Assembly (NCBI GenBank): GCA_963082975.1
Contig: OY720346.1
Span: 25,848,720-25,912,719 of the forward strand
Length of the DNA stretch: 64,000 nt
From: Labia minor
Taxonomy: Eukaryota; Arthropoda; Insecta; Dermaptera; Spongiphoridae
Reading direction: 5' to 3'
The translations under genes and the position numbers were made by a program. The notes beneath the pieces are model-generated. The model did not search any database. It had not been told where the DNA came from and saw nothing but the letters and a program-made list of their open reading frames with translations. The stretch's first letter is position 1. Every line of letters starts with the position of its first letter. Of the stretch, positions 10,538 through 24,379 are shown piece after piece.

Positions 10538-12152
10538 TATATAATTATATTATCTATTATTATGAAAGATCAGGTTTTCACATTAATTTGTCCAACCCCT
10601 TATATGTATGTACATATAATACAAAAGTTTATAATATATATATTTAAATATTTAAATGGATAAAAGTTATCTATAAAATATTTCTGTAAATTTTTCCAGA
10701 ATTTTATATAATTATTTTTTTTTCAATATTAATACAATTTTTTAATTATTAAATATTTTGGAAATTTTAAATAAGTTATTTATTCTAATTCATGTATCCC
10801 ACTTTTTATCTTTCGCTAAATATAATTATTTGAAAAAGGATAAAAAAAAAAATGTTCTATTTGAAAATATAAAATGTAATAATAAATATTTTATTATAAT
10901 TGAAATATAAATGTATTTATAATTTGAACGTTAAGAAGAAAGCTTCTGAATACAGTGTGATAAGCGAAATGTAAATAAAGCAAATACGATATACTATACC
11001 AATCAAATTGAAATTTCCCCCGAGTGTTTTTAATAAATTATTATTATAATAAAATCAATATTTTAATATATCTATAAAAGTTCTTTAATTAAATTACCTT
11101 AAAACGGATAATCTTTGATCTTTAATATAAATTTTAAAATACCTTAGAAATTTTTACCACCAAAATTTATTTTTTCGTATTTTAATAATGTCAAAGAGTA
11201 TTCTATGTTACTTCAATGAGTAAATATATTTTTTTATCTACCTGGCTAGTGCTGCCGACTGACGCCTTACAATTAAACTAAATTGCAGGTCAGGCGTTGA
11301 TATTTTTTCGCCTTACTCATTTTTTATATTATTTGAGAAGTTATCACATACTAAAGACACCCTCATTCAATAATAAATTTTTGTTTTGAAATAAATTTTT
11401 TTTTAATTAAATCAATATAAACATAAATAAATTTAAACCATCAAAAAATGATATTAATTATATTTACAAAATATTCAATATTATATATCAAGATATATAT
11501 AAAGAAAATTATCTAGTAATTATTAAACATATAAAATATAATATTAAAAATATTAAATGAGATAAATTGGGACGGTTAGCAATGGGGTGCTATGTTTTTA
11601 AAGTTAAAAATATTATATAAAATAACTAGTTGATTTATTCATTATGCTGCATTTATAATTTTTAATTTTTATTTATTTTTACCTGGTTTAGATTTTGATT
11701 TAGGTGAAATATTTAATTGAATCTAAAATATATCGTATATTCTTCCCCCATAGATTTGTATTTGAAATTTATAATATATAATATCATTATAATTATTGTT
11801 AAATTTTATAATTTTATAATTATTATAAAACTTCATATTCAAAAAAGTTCATGTATATCATATAATTCAACCATTTGGTTCTAAAAAAGGGATTACCCTG
11901 AAAGGGTTTGGGGAGTGATAATTGGTAATTTTATAGATTTCGACATGTTCTCTATGATTTTCAACTTTGCCAGCTCGTGTTTTTGCCGCTCGCGACGTCA
12001 TATTGTAAAAATGGCATCAAATGCAGTTTGCAGACAATGATATTTCTTCACCTTATTGATTTTTTATATTATTTGTGTAGTTATCTCGTTTACGACTCAC
12101 TCCATGATAAAAACATTTATCTTCTTTTATTTCTACAACATTTAACTACAAA

Positions 12153-12188
<36 letters not shown>

Positions 12189-15100
12189 TACGGTACAACT
12201 GTTAACAGAAAAAACATTAAACAATTAGAGTAGAGAAAATTGCCTACAATTTATGTAATAATCCTTTTTTTTGCAAAATTAATACTTTTTGCCTACGAGC
12301 GCCGCAAATTGTACTTCACGCGTTCTGGCATTTATTTGAAATCAATTATAAATTCTTAAATATCTAATTAAACATGGATTAATCTCATTGCAGGTTCGAT
12401 TTCTCATTTTCAAAATGTTCTATACCCTTTTGGACATTTTAATACTTTTAATTAAGAAGAATATTTAATCAAGAATAATAATTTTAACAAAATAAAAAAA
12501 AAAACAGAAATTGCATTTATAAAAAAAAAAAAAAGATTAACCGAAAATTTACATTTAAATATGTCAGAGAATTACATCAAATAAATTCATGAATTATTTA
12601 TTTAATTTTTAATTAAACTTTTTTTTAAGATAAATGAGAATTAAACTTGAAATTAATATTACGAAAAAATAAATAAATATTGAAGATGACCATGAAATGA
12701 GACAGCTCCAAAAATACTTTCTATTTCAATTCTTAGAGCAATATTATAATTAGGATGCTTTTACAGTTATAATGGAAGATACCGTTCCTGCCTCTGATTT
12801 ATCTCACTAAATCCATATTGGTGGAAGTGTTGAAGAAGAGAGAGAGTGGAGACGACCTTCAGGCCAAGTTTCCCCTTTAGACCTCTTTCACCTCATGGCC
12901 AAAAATAATCGATCAAATGCACAATAATTATAATATCTTAAAACAACATTCCATCCCCAATCTATCTTTTATCAATGTCTATTTAATAATAAGTGACTTA
13001 CTTTTAAACTAAACATTATTGAATATATAAGAAAATCTAAATAAATTTTATTTAAAAACACTACACTTAATTCGCTATTTTAGTTTAATTATTATTACTA
13101 AAACAAATATTTTCTCTGTCCTGAATATCTTTAAATTTTATTGTTCTTATTATATGCCAAGTTGTGCTAATCTGAAGACAGCTCTATTCCTTTTAACCGG
13201 ATATGTATCCTAGTAATGAAAATAAAAATGAATATTTTAAACCTAAAAAATCAATTATTATTGTTTTATGTGCCCAAAAAACAACAATAATAATGAAATA
13301 TTAACCTGAAATTAATATTATAAAAATAAATGAATTAATTATGAAGATCATCATTATCTTTACTTATTACATAAAACCTAATTAGACCAAACATGGCATT
13401 TGTATCCAAAGTACTTGAATATACAAAATTTTTATTTATATATAAATTTAAAAATCATAGATTTTTCTAAATAACTAATTTAGTTTTTATAATTTATTCA
13501 TTTTTAATATTGGAATATTAAAATATTTTATAAGTTTATTTAAATATATGATTTATCTAATATCTTTTTTCTATTACTATTAATATTTGTCTAATATGAA
13601 TTTTTTATATTATTTATTTATCTTAATACTAATTAATTAAAGAATATATTAATATTAACTATTTGTTTTTGGTTCAATTTCTTTTTATAATACATTTTTC
13701 TTCTTATTTTATTATAATAAAATAACAATTAAAAAAATAAAATACCGGAAATATTTAATTCATTTATTAACTACATATATAAAATTATATATATAAGTTT
13801 TTTCATTAGTAAATTTATTACCTTTAAATGGATTCGCTACATTAAGGTAAGGTAGTTTGAAAATCATAAAATATGTTCAAATTGAATATGACCAATTAAA
13901 AGTTTTCTCTTTCTACTTCTCTTTATTGAAAGTGATATAATCTTTAGAAAGAAATCAAGATAAATATAATATAATACGTATAAAATAAAATTAATAAAAA
14001 ATAATTAAATAGATTGAAGAGTTTATATGAAATATTCAAACAATCAATTGAATTTAATTATTTAAATCTTATATACTTTTTATCTCTTAATTTTGTTTAT
14101 AGGGATTTTTGGCCAACAGTTCAAGAATTGACATTATTATTATTTCTTTATATTTAAATATTTTGAAATAGTTCATTTTTACTAACGTGTCTATCAATCT
14201 TTATTAAATAGTTATGTATTTATCTTTTTTTTTAAATTTCCAAGAATTCATTATAATATTTTCAATTATGTCTCTATTTTTCTCTTTTTGTATCTATTAT
14301 AACAAGTTAAGTTATTTAATAATATTATTATTTGGTATTTGTATTATATTATATTGATATTATTTTCATGATAAATTTATTTTTTTGTCTCTTTTTCCCA
14401 AGTTTAATTTTATTTTTATTGGAAAAATGGGAGAAGTGGAGGGGAGGCGAGTTTCAAGACGTGGGTTCTCTGTTCCTCTCTCTTAAAAATAGATGTTTTA
14501 TAAAGAAAAAGATATTTAAAAAAAAAATCAAATATAATATATAGGAATAAGAGAAGTTCTTAACATTTTTTGAAACATTCGATAAGTAAGTTGTTTTATA
14601 ATATATAATTGGGGTGTTTTACTCTCTTTTGAACTCAATCTTCTCACCAAATAAAACATCAGATAACACAATTAAAATAAATAATATATTAATTATTTAA
14701 ATGCATGTTTCTATTTTATTTTAAATATACATATATCGTATTCAAGAAACATATCAATATTAATATATTAATATTTTCCTTAATGATTAATTGTTTTATA
14801 TATATATATTTAAATAAAATTTGTCATATTTAAAGACATGTCATTATATAATTAGATATTTTAATTAGTTATAAAAAATAATATAAGTTTCTTTATAATG
14901 GAAAAAGATTAATGTGGGGTTGTAGTAAAAACTGTACTAGTATTTATATAAAAAAGCACACTTGAAAAAAAAATATTTTTTCTTTTATAAAGTATATTAT
15001 TATTAATGATAATATTATTTTTATTAAAATTGTTATGATTACTATTATTATTAATATAGTAAAGTATTTAGAATACTTGCGGACGGGTGGAGTTTGCCCT

Positions 15101-17452
15101 TGAATGTTTAATTATTCTATTTACTATTTTTATCTGAGATTTTTAAAATTCATTAGAATGATATTTAAAAACAAAAGAGACTATAAAAAGGCATATGGAG
15201 GAAAAGTAAAATTAGTATGATAAAAGAAGTAACCTGTCTTTATTTAGAGATGACTTTATGATAAATAATCATTTAATCATACATTAATATTTACAATGCA
15301 TAATGATCGTAGAATAAATGATGAAAAGTAGATTTTTTTTTCAATAATGATCATAAAAACAAAAATAGATCTTTCTAATTTATTAGTAAATTTTTTTTTC
15401 ATAAAATTATATACTTAATGGATAAAAATGATAATTAATGGGCACTCATTCATTATTTTTGAATCTGAAGATAAAACTTATAAGAGGTAGTCGAAATGTA
15501 AAGAATAATGTTTATGTTTTGTTTTCGTTGTTTTCATATACTTATAATAAATTATATTTCATATTTCAATAAAAAAATAAAAAATAATAATAAAATAAAT
15601 AATAAAAAATTAGAAGGTGTAATAATGAATAACTAATCATAGGTTTTTAAAATATGAAAAAAAATGATTATTCTTATTAAGAAAAAAATAAAATAAAATT
15701 ATATTCGTTGAGTAATCAAATTTACTTTCACAATAAAATATCTATATTTATTTATTTATTTATAACATATAATTAAATAATACATTGATAACCCTGGTAA
15801 TTTTATAGTAAGATATGCGATTTAATTAAAACCTATATAAATATATATTAATTCAAACTTATATGGGAAATAGTTTTGTTCTCTATATTTGTTCATTTTT
15901 TTCAAAATTAAAAATTCAGCGATGTTCAGAAGAGAAGCGAATTTGTCTTAATCTTTTAAGAACAATCAAGTAACATATCATTTACAATGAAATCAAAAGA
16001 AAAATATTTATTATTGGCAATAAGAATTTACTTTTTATATAAAAATAATAAATCAAATATAAAATGTATGCAAACACATATTTTATTTATCCATCATAAA
16101 TATGATTAATAAATAGATAAAAAAAAATAGATTTAGGTGTGTATTTTGAAATGCTTCATTTTTTTGACAGATAGTTCGTTAAGCAACAGTGCCATGACAT
16201 TCATTTACATCTGTTTTAAAAGGACCGGATTAACGGGTTAGATGCATAAATTTTGTACACTGGATTCTTGAAACAATTTCTTAAATGCATTGTGAGTATA
16301 TTTATCAGAAATTTTATAGATGTTTACTTAATGCTTCTAATTATGTTTATTTGAGTCTAGAAGAAAGAGGAGATAAGTAAGAAAATATTATGATAGTGCA
16401 TTAAAGTCTCCAAACATTTCGTCTATAACTCTCCTCCTCGCGTTTGTTATCTTTCATCTCACTCACTCTTATTTATCTCATTCTCTTTTTTCATACAAAA
16501 AGAAGGTTTCTCACGAATTTATTAGAATGTTCATTAAAAAAAAGGAACTTTAAACGTTTAAGATTGCGTGCTTGATATTAGCAATTTACTCCACCTTGAA
16601 GATTATTGAATCCTTTTTAACGGGATTGAGTTGTTTTCTTTTTTTTTTTTTTTCTTTTTTTATTCTCTTTTAATTCTTCCTCTATTTTCTAATAAAAATA
16701 ATATTATACTAGTTTATCTTATTCGAACTTTTAAATGTTATTTTAATATTATAATGTATTTTGTTATTTAATAGCAAGTTTAGAAATTCTCTTAAAATCA
16801 TTTTAAATCTTTCTTATAAAAGATAATTTAACAATAAATTTAATTTTCTGTTATAATCTAGACATTTATATATTATTATTTATGCTTTCATAAAAATAAT
16901 AATAAATGATATTTTATATTATTAATATTATGTTTACAGTGTTCCATTTTCAATATATACATAAAATAATTTTGTATTATCTGATATAAATGCGTGAAGA
17001 AATATAAACAATAAAAAAAAAATAATGCACGATAATTTTAATGGTATACTTGAGGTTTTTTAATTATAAAATCTGACAGAATGAAGATATTAAGATTTTA
17101 ATGGGATAATAACAGATTAATTCTATTTAAGAATGATTGTTTAGTTTAACTATTAATGTATAGAGAGAGAGAGAGAAAATTCTCTTTATTTATTTTTATT
17201 AAAAAATTAAATTATATTTAAAATATACTATTAATTAAATCTATTTTTGGAATTAATTGATATTTATACATAGTATCTTTATCTTTTTATAATATCTATT
17301 TTCGAATATTATTTTTGAATATTTTTTTTATTATTAAACTACTCAATTTTCTTCTGTTTTGTTTTCGATCTGATATTTTAATTTATGTTCCTCCTTTTTA
17401 AAATTATCTAAATTGTATCGCGTATTTGATTAATTTCTCCTAACTTCTTTTT
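10538..17452. other. Long AT-rich intergenic stretch, no gene seen
   Basis: Nearly 7 kb without a recognisable gene. Contents noticed: a loose pair of similar ~100-bp segments at about 11290-11390 and 12030-12120 (shared TTTTTTATATTATTTG then GTAGTTATC-like text), an (AT)n run at 12156-12184, a G+C-richer patch at 12785-12905 with GA runs, (GA)n at 17161-17176, and a poly-T run at 16640-16653. Open frames of 60-92 codons are AT-driven and give no domain. Confidence 0.6.
12156..12184. repeat. (AT)n microsatellite
   Basis: About 14 AT units, uninterrupted. Confidence 0.9.
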
Positions 17453-17952
17453 ATGCGTCGAGAGCCGTTTTCTCAATTTTATTACAAGCAAATAATGATC
17501 CGAATCCCAATCTGCCCCTCTATGAACTCTTATATCTAGAATATTTGATTGGCGTCTTCTGTCTACCAGCACATGATCAATTTGATTACATGTTTTTCCG
17601 TCTGGTGAGCTCCATGTACCTTTATGAATATCTCTATGCTTAAAAATGTGATTTTTATTATTAAATCTTTTGTGGTCGCGAAACTTATTACCCTAACCCC
17701 ATTGACGTTGCTTGCTTCATGGAGGCTCTCTTTTCCTATGAATGGTCGAAATATTTCCTCTTTCCCAATTTTGGCATTAAAATCACCTAATATTATCTTA
17801 CTATTATAATTTGGGACCTGATCTATTATGGCTTCTAATTCCTCATAAAATTTATCTTTAATTCACTCCTCTTTATCCTCTGTAGTTGCATGCACATTTA
17901 TTAACGACATATTATAAATTTTTCCCTTGAGTACTAAAATAGATAACCTATC
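17453..17952 (-). pseudogene. LINE endonuclease (APE-type) domain relic
   Basis: The minus strand encodes most of an apurinic-like endonuclease of a non-LTR retrotransposon, which would nick target DNA for target-primed reverse transcription. In order: LINVHATTEDKEE, then a TGA stop, FYEELEAIIDQVPNYNSK, the motif ILGDFNAKIGKEE, SLHEASNVNGVRVISFATT, a +1 frameshift near 17650, HRDIHKGTWSSPDGKT, NQIDHVLVDRRRQSNILDIR, and GADWDSDHYLLVIKLRKRLS. The GDFN and SDH motifs are catalytic in this family and are preserved, but the stop and frameshift make the copy dead. Related arthropod sequences are often labelled craniofacial development protein 2-like. It probably belongs to the same LINE type as the 3' fragments at 5966, 7788 and 41861. 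No reverse transcriptase is attached here. Confidence 0.88.
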
Positions 17953-20034
17953 ATTTATGAATTCTAAACTTTTAATTTTGTTTGTTCAATTCCCTAAATA
18001 ATGTTCGAGTAAACAATAATTTAATATGTTATAAGGAATATTTATTTTTATTTAAAAAAAAAATATTTTTAAAATTATCAATATGGATAGAAAAGGTATT
18101 AAAAAATTTAGTATTTATAAAAATATTGCAAAAACAATAAAATAATTAATAACTGAATGTGAGGTTTGTTTAGTTGATAATTAATTTAATAATTAAATTT
18201 TAAATTTTTACTTATTATTTAAAGAAAAAAAAATTAAGAAAATCTTTAAATAGAGAGAGTAGATGTAAAAAAAAAATTCAGCACAATTTTATTCTACATT
18301 AAAAAAATTTGGGAAACAATAAGGATTATATGCTGAAATTCAAAAGAAGCGTAAGGAGTGGGGTCTAATGGAGCCGCCCCCATTGCCTGTCGCTTTCTCC
18401 TCTCGCTGATTTATCAGTCAAGTGTTTGTTCGCCTCCAGGACACACGTCCCAAATATTTATTTATTATATAAATGAATTCTGAAGGCGATTACGACAAAG
18501 ATTTAAAGAAAGTAGAGGGAAGAAAAGATAAGAGAGAGAGAGAGGGAAAATTGGAAAAAGATTTGCATAATTCTATTCATTCTTAATAGTCGCAAATTGT
18601 CCTGAAAGAAGAGAAACCAAGCCCTTTGACCTTCCCTCCTTCATAAACAAACTCTTATCGTTCGTTAATCAATGAAAACTAATTTATTTTTACGTTATCA
18701 TGTTCAATAACATCACATACTTATATCTAATTAATTTAATTTTATTTAATTTCACTTCATTAAATCTAATAATATCCACTTAATATATAATAAAATTATA
18801 TTTTTTTAGGTATGTTCTTAAATATTTAATTGAGTCCACTTGAAATGATTTGTTAGTTGAATAAACTAAATCTAGCAGCACTTGGGTATTCTAGAGGGGA
18901 GACTTAGGACACTTTTTCAATTTTTTTTCTAATTGTTTCCTATTGATGAAATATTCTCAAAATTTTACCTAAATAATTCAATAACTTTCAATATCATATC
19001 CATTATAGAAAAATTAAAATGAAAAATATTTATTAGACTTGTATTTTGTCCCAGGATGTTAACTAAAGTGACTTAAATCATTGTAATGTTTTTGAGTTAA
19101 ATATTGTTCTAATATTGTGTATTCCTAGAAATTAATTTTTCACTACAGCACTCTGATTTACGCATTAAATAGAAATGTTATTATAAAAAGTAATTATTTC
19201 TATCTTTGTACCAAATAGAATGAATAATATGATTTATAAATCTTCATTAAGTAATTTGAGATCAGGCATCAATAACTAATAAAAGGTTTTCATTTCCTGT
19301 ATTAGAACTACTACTACCATCAAGTACTTATTGTTGTTCGGAGAACCTCTCATTGGTTAACGAGACTCTCCCGGCGGGCACCAGTAAGAACCTCCCACCC
19401 TTCCACCTCGAATTGATTTGATATTCATTAAAAATCCATTAAGCATAGCTAATAACTAACAAACATTATTCTTTTTTATAAAAAAAAAAAATTAAATTAG
19501 ACACCAACAACAACACCTTACAAGAGTGAATAAAAAATATTTTCTCCCCTGGAGACTTCCAATTTCTAACCAGTCAAATTCATTATTCTCAATTATATAT
19601 AGATTAATATATATAAAGGCAAAAGGCGAAATGTTGTTAATACTTGTAATAAATTAGAGCAATGAAATTCGATTATTATATGAAACTGAGTTTAAGATTA
19701 ATGTTTCTTGAATTATCTAGCGGCCTTAAGATAATAATACAGAATGTATAACTGTCTACAAATAACGGAACGAATGGGTGTTATGGATCTTTTTGGTGAC
19801 TTTTCTAGATCAAATTTTGTTGTCTTAATAATTATTAGAAAGATTTACAAAACTACCTGGGAGGATAAAGTATGATGATTTATCAACTCCCCAAACAGTT
19901 TGATTTACACATTTTCAACTCAAATCGATATTGGTTTACCTAATATTAAAAATATTTTAATTTCTAATTTATTTTAATTTCTATCAATAACATATTATTT
20001 CTTCCAGGGCACGGTCCATTTCAAGAGATTTCAA
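17953..20034. other. AT-rich intergenic DNA with two G+C-richer islands
   Basis: Islands at about 18350-18450 (GGAGCCGCCCCCATTGCCTG and following) and 19325-19410 (ACTCTCCCGGCGGGCACC and following) stand out from the A+T background and could be conserved non-coding DNA or exon pieces. I recognise no protein in either. (GA)n occurs at about 18531-18545. Confidence 0.5.
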
Positions 20035-20568
20035 GCATTTTCTTAACAGAAATAAGTATTTTTAGCATGTCTGTCCGTCCGTCCTTCCGTATAGATGTGT
20101 ACAGCTTGAACGGCTCAACGGATTTTGATGAAAATTGGTATATTTAGTTAATGCATCAGTGGGATGAATTGATCAACTTTTGGTGCAAATCCGGAAACCG
20201 GAAGTGGTAGTATTAGCGATCGACGATAGGAAGGGAAGGGTTATTTTCACACCAAATTTCACATGAGGAGATTTTTTTATATATCACCACGAATCATACA
20301 CTTTGTATTGGTTTTATCCTCGGGAAAATCATATTTATTAGTTTTTTCTTGATTTAAAATTATATGACGTCATCCAGCCATTCATGACGTCACAGCCTGG
20401 TCTTACATATATATTATAAATAAAATAAAATTAAAAATATTTATGTTATATCCATATCTGTTTTTTATTACATTAATAGATATATTACAATTATTTGAAA
20501 TTGTTTCTGTATCTGGAAATTTATTTACTTCAAACCGTCGGTCGGTTCGGACCTGGCCACAGGTCAAC
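20035..20568 (+). mobile_element. Family A element, 5'-truncated (A2)
   Basis: Begins inside the element at GCATTTTCTTAACAG, then the (GTCC)n core, the GATTTTGATGAAAATTGGTA box, GGAAACCGGAAGTGG, the internal second unit (GATCGACGATAGGAAGGG), a pair of TGACGTCA octamers at 20365 and 20385, the inverted terminus CGTCGGTCGGT and the intact hairpin GACCTG-GCCA-CAGGTC. The first ~90 bp including the 5' terminus are missing. Confidence 0.85.
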
Positions 20569-20630
20569 TTATTACTTTTTCTGTTCACTCTTTTTTGGTT
20601 AGTTTTTTCTTTTACAAATTTATATTTATT

Positions 20631-20820
20631 ACCCACCGACGACACCAAATTTCACATGTGAAGATTTTTACATATCTCCACGATTCATGCATTTTGTTAA
20701 CAATAAAAAGAATTTTTAGCAAGATGTCTGTCCATTGTGTATCCGTTTAGACGTTTATTAGCTTTAACGGCTAAACGGATTTTAATAAAATTTGATATAT
20801 TTACTTAATGCATCAGTAGC
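20631..20820 (+). mobile_element. Family A element, diverged 5' fragment
   Basis: Starts ACCCACCGACGACACC, followed by TTTCACATGTGAAGATTTTT, a decayed GTCC core (GTCTGTCCATTGTGTATCCG) and AACGGATTTTAATAAAATTT. It breaks off after ATGCATCAGTAGCATG and lacks the 3' half. It is the most diverged A copy here and begins only 62 bp after the end of A2. Confidence 0.75.
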
Positions 20821-21846
20821 ATGTTTCTACATTAGAAAATTCTTATTTTTAACATTCGAATTCATTAAATACATTTATACTACACTATATACTAAATATA
20901 TCCATCTAATATTGATCCTTTACAATATCTTTATTTACCTATATGCAATATATACTATCAATTATATATAATTTCAGATAAAATAATGGTTTATTATCAT
21001 AATTAAATTAAAACTAAATTGTTTCAAGCTAATAATATTTTTTTATGTCATTGTTATAAAGTAGGAACTAGAGGCACACTTTGATTTTTCTTGAAATTAA
21101 TAGAAAAAAAAACTTGATACTTACAATCGGGATCATAATAAGTAATAATAATAAGACCACAAATCATTTGCACGATCATCAAATGATTACTGAGTGGGAA
21201 GGATAGGTAACCCGCAGGGTTTATCGTTGCCGCCTACTAATCAGTCAAAAAGTTGGTTATGCTCCCCCCCCCCCAAGCTAAACACTCGCTCAGTTCAACT
21301 GCCTTTCATCTACAATTAATGTGTGGATTGGAATTCTTGCCATTTTTTCCCATGGGCAAAAATTAAATATACTAACGAATTCATTGATTTAATTATGCAT
21401 TTATATTCATTTCTTTCTCTCCTTCTCTACATCACTTCTAAATATTAAAAATTATCTATGATTGTATAAAGAGTTAATTAATTTTATTAAATTAGGAAAG
21501 ATGATCCACCTTAATCAAAAAAAAAATAAATAAATAATAAATAAACCGGTTTTAGCAAATAAATTGAATTATATTATTTAATTAATAAAATACAAAAACA
21601 ACAGTATGCAAAAATCATAATATTTTCATTTCCTAAATTATTTATTACATTTGATACTTTATATATATATATAAATGTAAGTAGTTAATTTCGGGGTTTT
21701 TTCACAATGGTTAATGAGGTTTGAATTTTGACGTTTCGACACCATTTCATTTTTAGGAAGGGAATTTTAAGAATTCTGAATCTTGGTTTGTATGACCAAG
21801 AGTCACTGATGATGACTTGGGTTGATTGGATGGGTATTGATTAACT
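20821..21846. other. AT-rich DNA with a G+C-richer patch
   Basis: The patch at about 21175-21360 includes AACCCGCAGGGTTTATCGTT and a run of C around 21265-21274. It has no recognisable coding potential. A (TA)n run is at about 21660. Confidence 0.5.
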
Positions 21847-22251
21847 CAGTGATTCTCAACCTTTTTTGTATCGCGGCACACTTTTAACGGTTTAAAAATT
21901 TGGCGGCACACAAAGAAAAAAATAAGTGTAAAAGTTATTTACTACCTATAATAGACTGTGTAATATAGTTTATGATAATAATCAGGGGTCGGCAATCTTT
22001 TTCTATAGTCGGGCACATTTCTGAAATAATATAACATGGGTGGGTACATTTGGTGATACTTAGAGCCATATTGAAATATCGAAAATGTTTAAGAGCCTAA
22101 TTGCAAAAACATTTTACCTTTTTTTTACATACATATAAAATAAATAAGTACATTTTCTTAATTTAAACTTTACATTTGTAAAATTTGGCGGAACATTTTG
22201 GAAATTTCGCGGCACACAAAAGTGCCGCGGCACAGTGGTTGAGAATCACTG
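21847..22251. mobile_element. hAT-type non-autonomous transposon (405 bp)
   Basis: Flanked by a perfect 8-bp direct repeat GATTAACT (21839-21846 and 22252-22259), the target-site size of the hAT superfamily. Termini are CAGTGATTCTCAACC on the left and GGTTGAGAATCACTG on the right: 15-bp inverted repeats with one mismatch. Subterminal GCGGCACAC motifs recur at both ends. No transposase. At 21983 the text CAGGGGTCGGCAATCTTTTT looks like the left terminus of a second hAT family inside it, without a visible right end. Confidence 0.92.
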
Positions 22252-23756
22252 GATTAACTTATTTTTAAATTGAGATTGTTATTAGATAAACATGAAAAAA
22301 AGGCAAATTGAGTCAGTCTATGACGGATTTTACAAACCTCTAAAATAAACCTTAAATCCCAGGATTTAGAAAAAAAAGAATCTTTAATTAAATGTTATAA
22401 TATTAAAAAAAATTGATTTGAATTGATTGTTCAATTAAAATATTTGCTGACTGAAACTTTAAATTTGTCAAAATTAGAAATAGATGATATAGTCAAAAGC
22501 TTTCTTGAATGATTAGTTAAATTTAACTTTGCATATTTAACATATTATTCTGAAAATTGTATGCGCCTTTTAATTATATATATTAATAATATAAAATACA
22601 GTGCAGTATAATAAAAAAAAAAAGTATTCAATTACCTACAAATGGTCTCAGGTGTCAGCCAAGGTCTCGTCTGTCTTATCCAAATATCTCACTTATTTTG
22701 ATTTTTTTTTATTAATAAATAAAAATATGAAAAATAAAATAAATAAATGAATGCTATACACAAAAAATTTAAAAAATTTATTTTTAAAAGAGATAAAAAA
22801 AAATGAATATAATAATTATAATTGAAAATCATAAATGTTGATTCGTTCTAGTGGATTAATTACAAATCTAACCAATAAATAATCGAGTCTAATTGTGAAA
22901 GGTAAGTGCGATAATGACATCCTCTGACGGTTTTTTATTCTTACATCTGAATTGAACTGAGTAAACAAGAAAGAGTCAGCGAAGCATAGAAAGAGATAGA
23001 GGCACACGCATTAAAAGAACCTGATTGAATTCTATACAAAAATAGAATGAAGCAAGTTGTGAGAAAATTTGTAATATCATATAAATTAGTCTAATAAATA
23101 AAGAAAGGATTATTCTTAAACATTATTATTATAGTAATAATTTGTTATGAAGTTAGAAAAATTATGAATTTACATAATGGGATTAGAAAAGAAAAAAAAA
23201 TAATTAAATAATTAATGGTATTTTTACATAAAAACTATTATGAAGAAATATCTATGAAAACATTTATAAAAATATATATTGTGGTCAAAGTCATATCAAT
23301 TACTCCATATAAAAGGGAGATTATTTGATTTTTTAAAATAGAGAATTTTCATTAAATTTAATTTGACGAATAAATATATTCTATCACAAAAACGTTGAAG
23401 ATATTGCAGAAAATCTATAAAGTATATTATAGTATATGTATATAAAGAGTATATGTATATAGTACTAGTTTTTCAAAATTTAAAAGAAAGCTCAGAACTA
23501 TTAATTAAAGTCAAACAGCAACATGGAAAACATCAAAATAAACTGGTGTTGTCAAGGAATAGATTTTGTAGATTCACAATTAGAATCCTTATTAATACAA
23601 GAATTTCAATCTAATTAATCAGAACAGATATTTTTTGGTTTTGAAAATCTTCACATCTTCAAGAATTAGAAATTAGAATTAGAAAATTTGACTCTAATTC
23701 CTCCGGGATCTCCACATTAGAGAATTCAGGAAAAAAACTGTTTAAAGAAAAAATAG
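22252..23756. other. AT-rich intergenic DNA, no gene seen
   Basis: A somewhat less A+T-rich stretch at 22815-23010 has a 63-codon minus-strand frame without recognisable features. Otherwise A/T runs. Confidence 0.55.
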
Positions 23757-24379
23757 GTTGACCTGTGGCCATGTCCGAACCGACCGACGGTTTGAAGTAA
23801 ATTAATTTCCAGCTACAGAAACAATTTCAAATAATTTTAATATATCTATTAATGTAATAAAAAACAGATAGGCATATAACGTAAATATTTTTAATTTTAT
23901 TTTATTTATAATATATATGTAAGACCAAGCTGTGACGTCATGAATGGCTGGATGACGTCATATAATTTTAAATTAAGAAAAAACTAATAAAGATGATTTT
24001 TCTCGAGGATAAAACCAATACAAAGTGCATGATTCTTGGTGATATGTAAAAAAATCTCCTCATGTGAAATTTGGTGTGAAAATAACCCTTCCCTTCCTAT
24101 CGTCGATCGCTAATACTCCCACTTCCGGTTTCCAGATTTGCACCAAAAGTTGATCAATTCATCCCACTGATGCATTAAGTAAATATACCAAATTTCATCA
24201 AAATCCGTTGAGCCGTTCAGGCTGTACACATCTATACGGACGGACAGACGGACGGACAGACATCATGCTAAAAATACTTTTTTCTGTTAAGAAAATACAT
24301 GATTCGTGGAGATATGTAAAAATCTCCACATGTGAAATTTGGTGTGAAAACAATACCTCCCTTACTATCGTCGGTCGGT
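23757..24379 (-). mobile_element. Family A rolling-circle element, full length (A3)
   Basis: On the minus strand it runs from ACCGACCGACGATAG (ending at 24379) through the (GTCC)n core, GATTTTGATGAAATTTGGTA, CCGGAAGTGG, the second internal unit and paired TGACGTCA octamers (23933-23940 and 23953-23960), to CGTCGGTCGGT and the terminal hairpin. TTTTT precedes the 5' end. About 623 bp, no coding capacity. Confidence 0.9.

Noticed and set aside
11880-19920. Similar GTTTGGGGAGT(T)GATAA text near 11908 (plus) and 19893 (minus)
   Set aside because: Similarity is short and A/T-rich around it; no boundaries or duplications could be defined.
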